DNA from: FEB-12 sp964503315
Lineage (GTDB): Bacteria; Zixibacteria; MSB-5A5; GN15; FEB-12
Length of the DNA stretch: 64,000 nucleotides
Direction of reading: 5' to 3'
Assembly (NCBI GenBank): GCA_964503315.1
Contig: CAZCZL010000013.1
Coordinates: 38,938 to 102,937 of the forward strand
Made by a program: the position numbers and the translations under genes. Below the pieces are notes generated by a model. The model had not been told where the DNA came from, did not search any database, and saw nothing but the letters and a program-made list of their open reading frames with translations. Positions 8,064 through 16,621 of this stretch are shown piece after piece (positions within the stretch are counted from its first letter, which is position 1; each line of letters begins with the position of its first letter).

Positions 8064-8579
8064 ATGAGAATATCAGCAGTTGAAGAGTATGGCCTGCGGT
8101 GCCTATTGGCCCTCGCGCGGGTTGGAACCTCCGGGCAATTATCGATCTCAGATATCGCTGAGGCCGAGGGACTCTCTGTCCCCTACGCCTCAAAGCTGTT
8201 GGCCATTTTGCGCCGGGCGGGGCTGGTCACTGCTGAGCGCGGACGCGGCGGCGGGTTCTCTATCGCGCGCGAACCGCAGGAGATCAACCTTTACGAAGTG
8301 ATGACCGCACTCGGCGGGCCGCTTATTGATCCGCAGCATTGCCAGAAATACAATGGCCACGCGAAAGAGTGTGTGCATCTCGGCAAGTGCTCTATCTCCG
8401 ATGTTCTCGGTGGAGTGGCCGGCTATGTGCAGTCATTCCTCGGCCAGACCACCCTCGGCGATCTGTTGACCTCGGAAAAGGCGAAGATGCTTCGCCTCAA
8501 TCAGGATCACGTACGCATTGGCCAGGCGGCGCTGGAAGAAGAACTCAACCAGCCGGCCGGTCGGATCTTTCTGGAATAG
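8064..8579 (+). CDS. Rrf2 family Fe-S-sensing transcriptional regulator
   Basis: 171-aa winged-helix regulator heading the suf operon. The N-terminal MRISAVEEYGLRCLLALA and ISDIAEAEGLSVPYASKLLAILRRAGLV helix-turn-helix are typical of Rrf2 proteins, followed by the GRGGGFSIAR wing. Three cysteines, C93, C103 and C109 (QHCQKYNG...KECVHLGKC), occupy the cluster-binding position used by IscR and SufR-like proteins, so it probably binds a [2Fe-2S] cluster and represses suf when clusters are plentiful. The extended C-terminal tail (about 130-171) is less conserved. sufC starts 36 bases downstream. Confidence 0.93.
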   Translation: MRISAVEEYGLRCLLALARVGTSGQLSISDIAEAEGLSVPYASKLLAILRRAGLVTAERGRGGGFSIAREPQEINLYEVMTALGGPLIDPQHCQKYNGHAKECVHLGKCSISDVLGGVAGYVQSFLGQTTLGDLLTSEKAKMLRLNQDHVRIGQAALEEELNQPAGRIFLE

Positions 8580-8615
8580 TGAACAATTTTCGCGATTTGA
8601 AAGGATACATATTCA

Positions 8616-9386
8616 ATGACTTCAAAGAAGCCGCTGTTCGAATGTGGCGACATACATGTTGAGGTGGACGGGAAACAGGTGGTCAACGGCGTTGCCCTGA
8701 CCATCAACGCTGGCGAGGTACATGCCATCATGGGACCGAACGGCTCGGGCAAGTCCTCCCTCTCGAACGCCCTGATGGGGCATCCCAACTACCAGATCAC
8801 CAGAGGCTGGGCCAAGCTGAATGGGGTTGATATTCTCGAGATGGAAGCGGACGAGCGCTCGCGCGCCGGACTTTTCCTCGCGTTCCAATATCCGCTCGCC
8901 ATACCCGGCGTCACCGTGGCCAATTTCCTCCGCTCTGCCTTGCAGTCACATCGCGGCAAAGATGCTGATATGACCGATTTCAGAAAGCTGATGCGCGCGA
9001 AAATGGCCGAACTGGAGATCGATGAAGTTTTCGCCACCCGCTATTTGAACGAAGGGTTTTCCGGCGGTGAGAAGAAGCGCATCGAGATCTTGCAGATGTC
9101 CATTCTGAATCCAACAGTCGCGATCCTCGATGAAACCGACTCCGGCCTCGATATCGATGCCCTCAAGACGGTCGCCGAAGGGATAAACAAGTTTCACTCC
9201 GACAAGAACGGCATCCTGATGGTGACACACTACCAACGTCTGTTGAATTACGTCAAGCCGGACTACGTCCACGTCATGATGGCCGGCAAATTGGTCAAAT
9301 CCGGCGGCCCGGAACTCGCGCTCAAGCTCGAGGATCAGGGGTACGACTGGGTCGAAGCCGAAGTCGCTCAGAAGGCAGGTGTATAA
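8616..9386 (+). CDS. sufC: Fe-S cluster assembly ATPase SufC
   Basis: ABC-type ATPase of the SufBCD scaffold complex, in the cytoplasm. At 256 aa it is standard length. Walker A is GPNGSGKSS near residue 38, the signature is FSGGEKKRIEI, and Walker B is VAILDETDSGLDIDAL, the DETDSGLD variant characteristic of SufC, with a downstream H-loop in MVTHYQRLL. sufB begins four bases after its stop. Confidence 0.97.
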   Translation: MTSKKPLFECGDIHVEVDGKQVVNGVALTINAGEVHAIMGPNGSGKSSLSNALMGHPNYQITRGWAKLNGVDILEMEADERSRAGLFLAFQYPLAIPGVTVANFLRSALQSHRGKDADMTDFRKLMRAKMAELEIDEVFATRYLNEGFSGGEKKRIEILQMSILNPTVAILDETDSGLDIDALKTVAEGINKFHSDKNGILMVTHYQRLLNYVKPDYVHVMMAGKLVKSGGPELALKLEDQGYDWVEAEVAQKAGV

Positions 9387-9389
9387 GTA

Positions 9390-10826
9390 ATGTCTGAGCC
9401 GAATATTGATCAGCAAAAGCATGATCTCTCTTCGCTGAACAACGATTACGCGACCAAATACGGGTTCAGCGATCCGGTCGACTACTTCCACAAAGGAGCC
9501 AAAGGGCTCAATCACGAAGTGGTCGAGATGATCTCGCGCATGAAGAAAGAGCCGAAGTGGATGAATGAGATCCGCCACCAGGCGCTGGATACCTTCTACG
9601 CTAAGCCGATGCCGAAATGGGGCAATACCAAACTGCTCGGTGAGATCGACTTCGAGAACATCTACTACTTCATGAAGCCGATCGAGAACCAGCAAAAGAG
9701 CTGGGATGATGTCCCTGAGTATATCAAGAAGACCTTCGATCGCCTCGGTATCCCAGAAGCGGAAAAGAATTTCCTCGGCGGTGTCTCCGCGCAGTACGAA
9801 TCAGAAGTGGTCTACCACTCGATGAAGGATGAATTGATCAAGCAGGGTATCCTCTTCTTTGACATGGATTCCGGATTGCGCAACTATCCTGAGATCGTGC
9901 AGAAGTACTTCGGCACCGTGATCCCGTCGACCGACAACAAGTTCGCCGCGCTGAATACGGCGGTCTGGTCGGGCGGTTCATTTATCTATGTCCCGCCGGG
10001 TGTCGACGTGAAGGTGCCGCTCCAGGCCTATTTCCGCATCAACGCTGAGAATATGGGGCAGTTTGAGCGGACGCTCATTATCGCCGACAAGGGCTCGCGT
10101 GTACATTACATCGAAGGATGTACCGCGCCGGTCTATTCGACCGACTCATTGCATTCCGCGGTAGTGGAGTTGATAGCTCTGGAAGGCTCCTATATTCGTT
10201 ACACGACCATTCAGAACTGGTCGCGCAATATCTACAACCTGGTGACCAAGCGGGCGAACGCGCACGCCAAAGCGACAGTCGAGTGGGTCGACGGTAACCT
10301 CGGCTCCCGCCTGACCATGAAGTATCCGTGCATCAATCTGCTCGGCGAAGGCGCTCGCGGCGAGGTCCTCTCGGTCGCGTTTGCTGGAGTCGACCAGCAT
10401 CAGGATGCCGGCGCAAAGGTGATCCATGCCGCGCCGAATACCTCGTCGCGCATCACTTCGAAATCGATCTCTAAGGATAACGGCCGCGCTTCATATCGCG
10501 GATTGGCGAAGGTCCACAAAAACGCCGTCAATTCCAAGATCTCGGTTGAGTGCGATGCCCTGTTGATCGGTCGCGATGCCCGCTCGGATACGTATCCGAC
10601 GATGGAGATCGATGCCGACAAAGTACGCGTCGAGCACGAAGCGCGTGTCTCCAAGGTCGCCGAAGAGCAGCTTTTCTACCTCACCAGCCGTGGGCTGACT
10701 GAGGATGATGCCCGCCTGCTCATCGTCAACGGCTTCATGGAACCATTTACTAAAGAACTCCCGCTGGAGTACGCTGTGGAACTGAATCGTTTGATTCAGC
10801 TTGAAATGGAAGGTTCGGTCGGATAA
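9390..10826 (+). CDS. sufB: Fe-S cluster scaffold subunit SufB
   Basis: Core scaffold on which Fe-S clusters are built together with SufC and SufD. The 478-aa protein has the SufB-specific N-terminal region (YGFSDPVDYFHKGAKGLN), the central beta-helix with VHYIEGCTAPVY containing the Cys thought to accept sulfur, and the C-terminal ISVECDALLIGRDARSDTYP and EEQLFYLTSRGL segments. It overlaps the sufD start by one base. Confidence 0.97.
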   Translation: MSEPNIDQQKHDLSSLNNDYATKYGFSDPVDYFHKGAKGLNHEVVEMISRMKKEPKWMNEIRHQALDTFYAKPMPKWGNTKLLGEIDFENIYYFMKPIENQQKSWDDVPEYIKKTFDRLGIPEAEKNFLGGVSAQYESEVVYHSMKDELIKQGILFFDMDSGLRNYPEIVQKYFGTVIPSTDNKFAALNTAVWSGGSFIYVPPGVDVKVPLQAYFRINAENMGQFERTLIIADKGSRVHYIEGCTAPVYSTDSLHSAVVELIALEGSYIRYTTIQNWSRNIYNLVTKRANAHAKATVEWVDGNLGSRLTMKYPCINLLGEGARGEVLSVAFAGVDQHQDAGAKVIHAAPNTSSRITSKSISKDNGRASYRGLAKVHKNAVNSKISVECDALLIGRDARSDTYPTMEIDADKVRVEHEARVSKVAEEQLFYLTSRGLTEDDARLLIVNGFMEPFTKELPLEYAVELNRLIQLEMEGSVG

Positions 10827-12142
10827 TGCAGATGACAGACACTGGACATACAATTCCCGAATTCGCTCCGGAACTGGAGCGCGGCCCGAAATGGCTTCGC
10901 GAATTGCGCCATTTCGCCCGTCAGAACTATAACGAGACCCCTATGCCGCCACGCGGGCTGCATCTCTGGCGTTACACAGACCCGACCAAGTTTTTGGTCG
11001 ACCGTGACGGCGTGGCTGATACCGTGTTCGCCGATAATTATGACGCGGTTGAGCGGCTGGAGAAACAGCACCTCGCCGAAGGACATATCTCCTGCCTCGT
11101 CACCGATCTGGGTGGCCGTAAGGTGGATATCTTCGGCGCGGAGACGCTGACCACGCAGGGTATTATCGTCAAGCCCCTCTCCGAGGCGGTCGAGTCCCAT
11201 CATGAACTGGTCTCGAAGTATCTCTACAACCTGATCGGCAGCAAAACCGGGAAGTTCGAAGCGCTCAATGGCGCACTCTGGAATGACGGTATCTTCATTT
11301 ACGTGCCGGACGGGAAGTCGGTCGAACAACCGATGCACCTTCTGCGCGAAGCAGGGCTCGCCAATTCAGCGCAGTACCCTCGCCTGCTCGTGGTCGTTGG
11401 CAAAAACGCCGAGCTGACGCTTGTAGACGAATACGGCGGCGGCGCGGCAGATCCGAACGCCGGTATCGCCTACTCCAACGGCGCGGTAGAGATCTTCGGC
11501 CTCGAAGACAGCCGCGTTCGCTATGTCAATCTGCAGCGTCAGGCTCCAGGCTCGCATTCCTATCTCGCCCATCGCGCCAGCGCGGCGCAAGGCGCCAACA
11601 TCCTGACAATCGCGCTCGCTTTCGGCGCGTCGGTGAGCAAGCAGAATTTCGGCGTCGTGTTGAATGGCGCGGGTGCCGAATCAAACATGTATGGCGTTTT
11701 GTTTGGAACTGGCCGCCAGCATTTTGACAACCACACCCTGCATCATCACGCCGTCGGCAAGACCAAGTCAAATATCGATTTCAAAGTGGTCCTGCGTGAT
11801 CGCGCCCTCTCTGCGTACACCGGCCTGATCCGTATCGACCACAACGCCCAGGTCTGTGAAGCATACCAAGAGAACCGAAATCTGCTGCTTAACCCGAATA
11901 CCCGGGCTGAATCCATTCCGGAGCTTGAGATCCTCAATGAAGAGGTCACCTGTACGCACGGCGCGACGGTCGGCCCGATCGACCCGATGGATCTTTTCTA
12001 TCTGCAGAGCCGCGGCATTCATCATGCTGATGCGGTCCGCATGGTCGTATCAGGGTTCATCGCCCCGACGTTGAAGTTGGTTCCGGAAGATCTCCGGGAA
12101 CGAATCGCCGGAATCGTTGAAGAACGGCTGGAGGTCATCTGA
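10826..12142 (+). CDS. sufD: Fe-S cluster assembly protein SufD
   Basis: 438-aa partner of SufB forming the SufB-SufD heterodimer. It shares the beta-helix core and the SufB/D C-terminal signature (NPNTRAESIPELEILNEEVTCTHGATVGPIDPMDLFYLQSRGI), including the conserved Cys-Thr-His. The ATG directly overlaps the sufB stop (ATAATG), indicating translational coupling. The reading frame is intact. Confidence 0.96.
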   Translation: MQMTDTGHTIPEFAPELERGPKWLRELRHFARQNYNETPMPPRGLHLWRYTDPTKFLVDRDGVADTVFADNYDAVERLEKQHLAEGHISCLVTDLGGRKVDIFGAETLTTQGIIVKPLSEAVESHHELVSKYLYNLIGSKTGKFEALNGALWNDGIFIYVPDGKSVEQPMHLLREAGLANSAQYPRLLVVVGKNAELTLVDEYGGGAADPNAGIAYSNGAVEIFGLEDSRVRYVNLQRQAPGSHSYLAHRASAAQGANILTIALAFGASVSKQNFGVVLNGAGAESNMYGVLFGTGRQHFDNHTLHHHAVGKTKSNIDFKVVLRDRALSAYTGLIRIDHNAQVCEAYQENRNLLLNPNTRAESIPELEILNEEVTCTHGATVGPIDPMDLFYLQSRGIHHADAVRMVVSGFIAPTLKLVPEDLRERIAGIVEERLEVI

Positions 12143-12143
12143 T

Positions 12144-12455
12144 ATGGGGGCGTTTGTCCGGGTCGCGTTCGTTGATGAGATTCCTGTCGGCAAATTGAAA
12201 CCGTTTGAGATCGGCTACAGCCGGTTCATCGTCGCCCATACGGCGGAGGGCTTTTATGCCGTCGCCGATGAGTGTACCCACGACGGCGAGCCGATCCATA
12301 CTGGCAGAGTCCGTGGCGAAGAGGTCATGTGCACCCGTCACGGCGCGCGTTTCCACCTGCATACCGGCGAGGTAACCGCCCCGCCGGCGATCGTGCCGAT
12401 AGAAACGTTTCAGGTTAAAGTTGAAGGTAACGAGATTTTTGTGTTCCTTGACTAG
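12144..12455 (+). CDS. Rieske-type [2Fe-2S] ferredoxin in suf operon
   Basis: 103-aa soluble electron carrier. The ATG at 12144 lies one base after the sufD stop and gives a normal-length small Rieske protein (MGAFVRVAF start). The cluster motif is complete: C-T-H in DECTHDGEP and C-T-R-H in VMCTRHGARF. Such non-haem ferredoxins are found within suf operons of several phyla; the partner is unknown, but position suggests electron supply to cluster assembly. An upstream in-frame ATG at 12117 lies inside sufD and is less likely. Confidence 0.9.
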   Translation: MGAFVRVAFVDEIPVGKLKPFEIGYSRFIVAHTAEGFYAVADECTHDGEPIHTGRVRGEEVMCTRHGARFHLHTGEVTAPPAIVPIETFQVKVEGNEIFVFLD

Positions 12456-12484
12456 ATAACTCAGGGAACCGGGATATAGATAGT

Positions 12485-13762
12485 ATGAGTGCTGACATAC
12501 CGAACCGTTCGATCGAGGTCTCTTCTACCCCGATCGGACTGGACATAGAACGGATCAAGGCCGATTTCCCCATTCTCGAAGAACGGGTCAACAGCCATCG
12601 TCTGGTCTATCTCGACAACGCCGCCACCACGCAGAAACCACGTGTGGTGATCAACGCGTTGATCGACTACTACCGAAAGATCAACGCGAATATTCACCGC
12701 GGCCTACATACGCTCGCGGAACGCTCGACTGAGGCGTTCGAAGAGACCCGCGGCCATGTCGCGAGGTTCATCGGCGACGTCCCGACCGAAGAAGTGGTCT
12801 TTACCAAGGGGACAACCGAGGCGCTCAACCTCATTGCGTATACCTGGGGTGAACAGAATATCAAGGCGGGTGATGAGATCGTCATCACCGAGATGGAGCA
12901 CCACGCCAACTTCGTTCCATGGGTGATGCTGGCAAAGCGAAAGAACGCGGTCATCAAACGGATCCCGATAACGGTCTGCGGTCATCTTGACCTCAGCGAC
13001 ATCGATACGATCATCACTGAGAAGACCAAGCTTGTGGCTTTTCCGCATGTCTCCAATGTGCTTGGCACCATCAATCCCGTCACGCAGATCGCGGCCAAGG
13101 CCAGATCGGTCGGCGCTACGGTTGTCGTTGATGGCGCGCAGTCGGCCCCCCATATGACTATCCGCCCGGCGGAGTACGGTGTTGATTTCTACGTCTTCTC
13201 CGCGCATAAAATGCTCGGTCCGACCGGGGTCGGGGTACTCTGGGGACGTCGCTCACTCCTGCAAAGCATGCCTCCATTCAACTTTGGCGGAGAGATGATC
13301 CGCGAAGTCTCTTTCGAGCGGGTTACATTCAACGAACTTCCGTGGAAATTCGAAGCCGGTACCCCAAATATCGCTGATGTTATTGCCTTTGATGCGGCCC
13401 TGACCTATCTTGAATCGCTCGGAATGGAAGCTGTCCGAAACCACGAAATTATGCTGACCAAATACGCGATCGACCGTCTCACTGCCCTCAAAGGGATCGA
13501 GATACAAGGGCCGCTGGAAAGCGCCACTCGGGGCGGTGCGATCTCCTTCACTGACCCGAATATTCATCCGCACGATATCAGCACGTTCCTCGATTCGCGC
13601 GGAATAGCCATTCGCGCCGGGCACCATTGTGCCCAGCCGCTCATGCGGACTCTCGGCAAAGTCGCCACCGCCCGCGCGTCATTCTATATCTACAACACCG
13701 AAGCCGACATCGATGCGCTATACGATGCCCTGGTTGAAATGAGAAAGTATTTCGGCGTATGA
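12485..13762 (+). CDS. sufS: cysteine desulfurase SufS
   Basis: PLP enzyme that takes sulfur from L-cysteine for cluster assembly, class II (SufS/CsdA type). The 425-aa protein has LDNAATTQKP near 43-52, the PLP-stacking EHHANFVPW, the DGAQSAPH segment, the Schiff-base Lys K242 in FSAHKMLGPTG and the persulfide Cys C382 in GHHCAQPLMR. It overlaps sufU by four bases (ATGA), consistent with SufS handing sulfur to SufU. Confidence 0.97.
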   Translation: MSADIPNRSIEVSSTPIGLDIERIKADFPILEERVNSHRLVYLDNAATTQKPRVVINALIDYYRKINANIHRGLHTLAERSTEAFEETRGHVARFIGDVPTEEVVFTKGTTEALNLIAYTWGEQNIKAGDEIVITEMEHHANFVPWVMLAKRKNAVIKRIPITVCGHLDLSDIDTIITEKTKLVAFPHVSNVLGTINPVTQIAAKARSVGATVVVDGAQSAPHMTIRPAEYGVDFYVFSAHKMLGPTGVGVLWGRRSLLQSMPPFNFGGEMIREVSFERVTFNELPWKFEAGTPNIADVIAFDAALTYLESLGMEAVRNHEIMLTKYAIDRLTALKGIEIQGPLESATRGGAISFTDPNIHPHDISTFLDSRGIAIRAGHHCAQPLMRTLGKVATARASFYIYNTEADIDALYDALVEMRKYFGV

Positions 13763-14250
13763 CACCATCGCTCGATGACATGTATCGGGAGATCATTCTC
13801 GATCACTATCGCTCGCCGCGCGGAAAAAAGCCGCTCCCACACGCGGATATCACGACCCGCGGCCAAAACCCGTCATGTGGTGACGAGATCTCCCTCGATG
13901 TCGAAATGGATCACGGCGTCGTTAAAGACGTGCATGTGAATTGCCACGGTTGCGCTATCTCTGTCGCCTCCGGCTCCATGCTCGCCGAGACGGTCAAAGG
14001 ACGCTCGTTCGAAGAGGTCCAGCGTATCGCCGAGATCGTCCGCAAAATGCTGAAAGGTGAGGAAGTCCAGATACCCGATGACCTCGGCGATATCGACGCC
14101 CTCAAAGGAGTGCGCCAGTTTCCGGTCCGCATCAAGTGCGCGCTGTTGGCCTGGGTCACCCTTATCGAGGGAATGAAGAATTACTCGAGTGGGAGTACGG
14201 AAACCACGAACACCACCATCACGACCGAAGATGACAGCGAGCAGCACTGA
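13759..14250 (+). CDS. sufU: Zn-dependent sulfurtransferase SufU
   Basis: Accepts persulfide sulfur from SufS. The 163-aa protein has the SufU-type ligands C40 with neighbouring Asp (NPSCGDE), C65 (CHGCAIS) and C127 (IKCALLAW), the same spacing as in Bacillus SufU, plus the SufU-specific insert around residues 85-115 that separates it from IscU. The last 20 residues are a Thr/Ser/Glu-rich tail unique to this sequence. Overlaps with sufS and the next gene indicate tight coupling. Confidence 0.93.
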   Translation: MTPSLDDMYREIILDHYRSPRGKKPLPHADITTRGQNPSCGDEISLDVEMDHGVVKDVHVNCHGCAISVASGSMLAETVKGRSFEEVQRIAEIVRKMLKGEEVQIPDDLGDIDALKGVRQFPVRIKCALLAWVTLIEGMKNYSSGSTETTNTTITTEDDSEQH

Positions 14251-14561
14251 TGGCCGTACCGACTAAAGAACAGATAATCGAAGTCCTCAAGCCGATCCAT
14301 GACCCCGAGATCCGTATCGGGATCGTCGATCTTGGCCTGATCTACGATGTCGACCCGCAGGAAGACGGCGTCGTGCGCGTCAAGATGACCCTGACCACTC
14401 CCGCCTGTCCGTACGGCGAGATGCTGCTGGCAATGGTGCATCGTGAGGTAGAACAGATGGACGGCGTCACTAAAGTGGAAGTTGTGCTGGTCTGGGATCC
14501 GCCGTGGGACCCCAAAGAAATGTGTTCAGATTACGCGAAAGATATGCTTGGCATTTGGTAA
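14250..14561 (+). CDS. MIP18/DUF59 family Fe-S maturation protein (SufT-like)
   Basis: 103-aa protein of the MIP18 family, which helps insert Fe-S clusters into target proteins. Motifs: HDPEIRIGIVDLGLIYDV at 18-34 and the reactive C53 in TTPACPYGE. The C-terminal DPPWDPKEMCSDYAKDMLGIW resembles SufT and PaaD-like proteins. It overlaps sufU by a single base and is the last gene of the suf operon. Confidence 0.9.
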   Translation: MAVPTKEQIIEVLKPIHDPEIRIGIVDLGLIYDVDPQEDGVVRVKMTLTTPACPYGEMLLAMVHREVEQMDGVTKVEVVLVWDPPWDPKEMCSDYAKDMLGIW

Positions 14562-14672
14562 TGGCGCGGCCGTTACCACGATGAGCGAATACATAATGTG
14601 ATGGCGGGGGATTCCGTCGACCACTACATTGGTCGCTTGTGAATTTCAGCACTTTCATCGCAACTTTGGATT

Positions 14673-14701
14673 TCGACATTCGTTATAGTTCGTAATATCA
14701 T
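14673..14701 (+). promoter_or_regulatory. weak candidate promoter for the MacA/MacB-type operon
   Basis: TCGACA (14673-14678) and TATCAT (14696-14701) with a 17-base spacer, just before the membrane-fusion gene at 14723. The -35 is one mismatch from consensus. The predicted start point would leave a leader of only about 15 bases. Confidence 0.35.
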
Positions 14702-14722
14702 TTTCAACCCGGGAAAGTACGC

Positions 14723-15913
14723 ATGGAAGAGAATAAACCACGGCCCGACCTGTCTGCGCTCCGGATCTCAAAAGAGAAACGGTACGATGATCGTCCGCGC
14801 AGCAAGGCCTGGACCTGGATCGGTCTGTTGATATTGCTTGTCGCTGTTGTTGGCGGCTATTTCATGTTCAAGGAATCGGTCACTCCGGCAACCAAAGTGA
14901 AGGTCGCTACCGCGACGATGACCTCCGGCTCCGATGCCGCCGCCAGCCTGGTCGCCACGGGGTATGTCGTGGCACAGCGAAAAGCGGAAGTCGCCTCCAA
15001 GGGGACCGGACGTCTGGTCAAACTTGACTTCGAGGAAGGGGACATTGTCTCCTCCGGCGAGGTCATCGCGGTACTCGACAATCAGGATATACGCGCCAAT
15101 CTTCAGGTAGCCAAAGCACAGCTGGAACAGGCGAAAGTTGATTCTCTCAACTCCGGTCGCGCGTATCGTCGATACAAAGGCCTCGCCGAATCCGGCGCGG
15201 TCACGACCGCGGAACTCGAATTGGCCGAATCGAAATACAAAGCGGCGCTGGCCGCTGTTGCCGGTGCGGACGCGGCGGTGACAACCGCGGAAGTCAATCT
15301 GGAGAATACTTACATTCGCGCCCCCTTTGCCGGAACCATTCTGACCAAAAACGCCGAGGTCGGCGAGATCGTGGCGCCATTCGCGTCATCCGCATCGTCC
15401 AAAGGTTCAGTCGTAACATTAGCGGATATGAATTCGCTCGAAGTTGAGGCAGATGTGTCCGAATCAAACATCAACCGCGTTCAGGTGGGACAACCGGCCG
15501 AGATCATTCTCGACGCCTACCCTACCGTGCGATACCCGGCACAAGTGAAAAAGATCGTCCCGACCGCCGACCGCTCTCGCGCGACGGTGCTGACCAAAGT
15601 CACATTCACGCAGATCGATGACAAAGTGCTTCCGGAAATGTCCGCGCGCGTTAATTTCTTTCTGGATTCTACGGCGGTGAATACGTCCAATGCCAGGATG
15701 CTGTCTATTCCCAGAGATGCCATAACCAATCGCGATGGCCAGCAGATCGTTTTTCGGATAGATGGCGAGATCGTCACACTGGTTCCTGTGCAGACCGGTC
15801 GTGAACTTGGCCGGATGGTAGAGATAACTTCCGGGCTCTCCAGTGGCGATCGTGTGGTCCTTACCCCTCCCGGTAAGTTGACCACCGGACAGAAGATCGA
15901 AATATCAATGTAG
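14723..15913 (+). CDS. efflux RND/ABC periplasmic adaptor (membrane fusion protein)
   Basis: 396-aa HlyD/MacA-family adaptor that bridges an inner-membrane ABC exporter to the outer membrane. A cytoplasmic N terminus is followed by one transmembrane helix (about 32-51), the barrel-sandwich half-motif (GTGRLVKLDFEEGDIVSSGEVIAVLD), an Ala-rich coiled-coil hairpin (about 130-195), the second lipoyl half (FAGTILTKNAEVGEIV) and a beta-barrel domain. It is the first gene of a four-gene operon with an ATPase and two FtsX-type permeases. Substrate cannot be told from sequence; MacA-like systems export peptides, lipids or antibiotics. Confidence 0.9.
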   Translation: MEENKPRPDLSALRISKEKRYDDRPRSKAWTWIGLLILLVAVVGGYFMFKESVTPATKVKVATATMTSGSDAAASLVATGYVVAQRKAEVASKGTGRLVKLDFEEGDIVSSGEVIAVLDNQDIRANLQVAKAQLEQAKVDSLNSGRAYRRYKGLAESGAVTTAELELAESKYKAALAAVAGADAAVTTAEVNLENTYIRAPFAGTILTKNAEVGEIVAPFASSASSKGSVVTLADMNSLEVEADVSESNINRVQVGQPAEIILDAYPTVRYPAQVKKIVPTADRSRATVLTKVTFTQIDDKVLPEMSARVNFFLDSTAVNTSNARMLSIPRDAITNRDGQQIVFRIDGEIVTLVPVQTGRELGRMVEITSGLSSGDRVVLTPPGKLTTGQKIEISM

Positions 15914-15928
15914 GAGAGGATACAGGTT

Positions 15929-16621
15929 ATGTCTCAGACAATGGTGAAAGTCGACAACGTTTACAAATCGTACTGGCGCGATACTATCGAGATCCCGGTG
16001 CTGCGCTCCATCTCCTTCACCATACCGGAAGGGGAATTTGTGGCGCTGATGGGCCCGTCCGGCTCTGGCAAAACTACCCTACTCAATCTGCTGGCGGGGA
16101 TCGATCGCCCCAGCAAAGGTGACGTTACAGTCGCGGATTCACAGATCTCCGGCCTCAGCGATGCTGAACTGGCTCGTTGGCGCCAGCGGAATATTGGCTT
16201 CATCTTCCAGTTTTACAATCTTATCCCGGTGCTCACCGCGTTTGAGAACGTCGAGCTCCCCCTCATTCTCACCAAACTTAACAAAGCCGAGCGACGGAAG
16301 CAGGTCGAAACTGCCCTCTCTATCGTTGGCCTCGGCGACCGGATGCGCCACTACCCGAATCAACTTTCCGGCGGTCAGGAACAGCGCGTCGCTATCGCTC
16401 GCGCGTTGGTGACCGACCCGAATGTCATCCTGGCTGACGAGCCGACCGGCGACCTCGACAAGAAGTCCGCCGAGGATATCATGGAGCTGCTCTCTCAGCT
16501 CAATCAGCAGTACAAGAAGACTATTGTCATGGTCACACACGATCCCCGGGCGGCCGAGAAAGCGCACATCACCCGCCATCTCGACAAAGGTGAGCTGGTT
16601 AACGGGAACGGGGCAAAGTGA
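15929..16621 (+). CDS. ABC transporter ATP-binding protein (MacB/LolD type)
   Basis: 230-aa ATPase with Walker A GPSGSGKTT, signature LSGGQEQRVAIARAL, Walker B VILADEPTGDLD and H-loop VTHDPRAAEKA, all intact. The sequence class (short, EPTGDLD) is that of LolD/MacB/FtsE ATPases that pair with FtsX-type permeases. A ribosome-binding site, GGAGAGGAT, precedes the ATG. Its stop overlaps the GTG of the first permease (GTGA). Confidence 0.95.
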   Translation: MSQTMVKVDNVYKSYWRDTIEIPVLRSISFTIPEGEFVALMGPSGSGKTTLLNLLAGIDRPSKGDVTVADSQISGLSDAELARWRQRNIGFIFQFYNLIPVLTAFENVELPLILTKLNKAERRKQVETALSIVGLGDRMRHYPNQLSGGQEQRVAIARALVTDPNVILADEPTGDLDKKSAEDIMELLSQLNQQYKKTIVMVTHDPRAAEKAHITRHLDKGELVNGNGAK

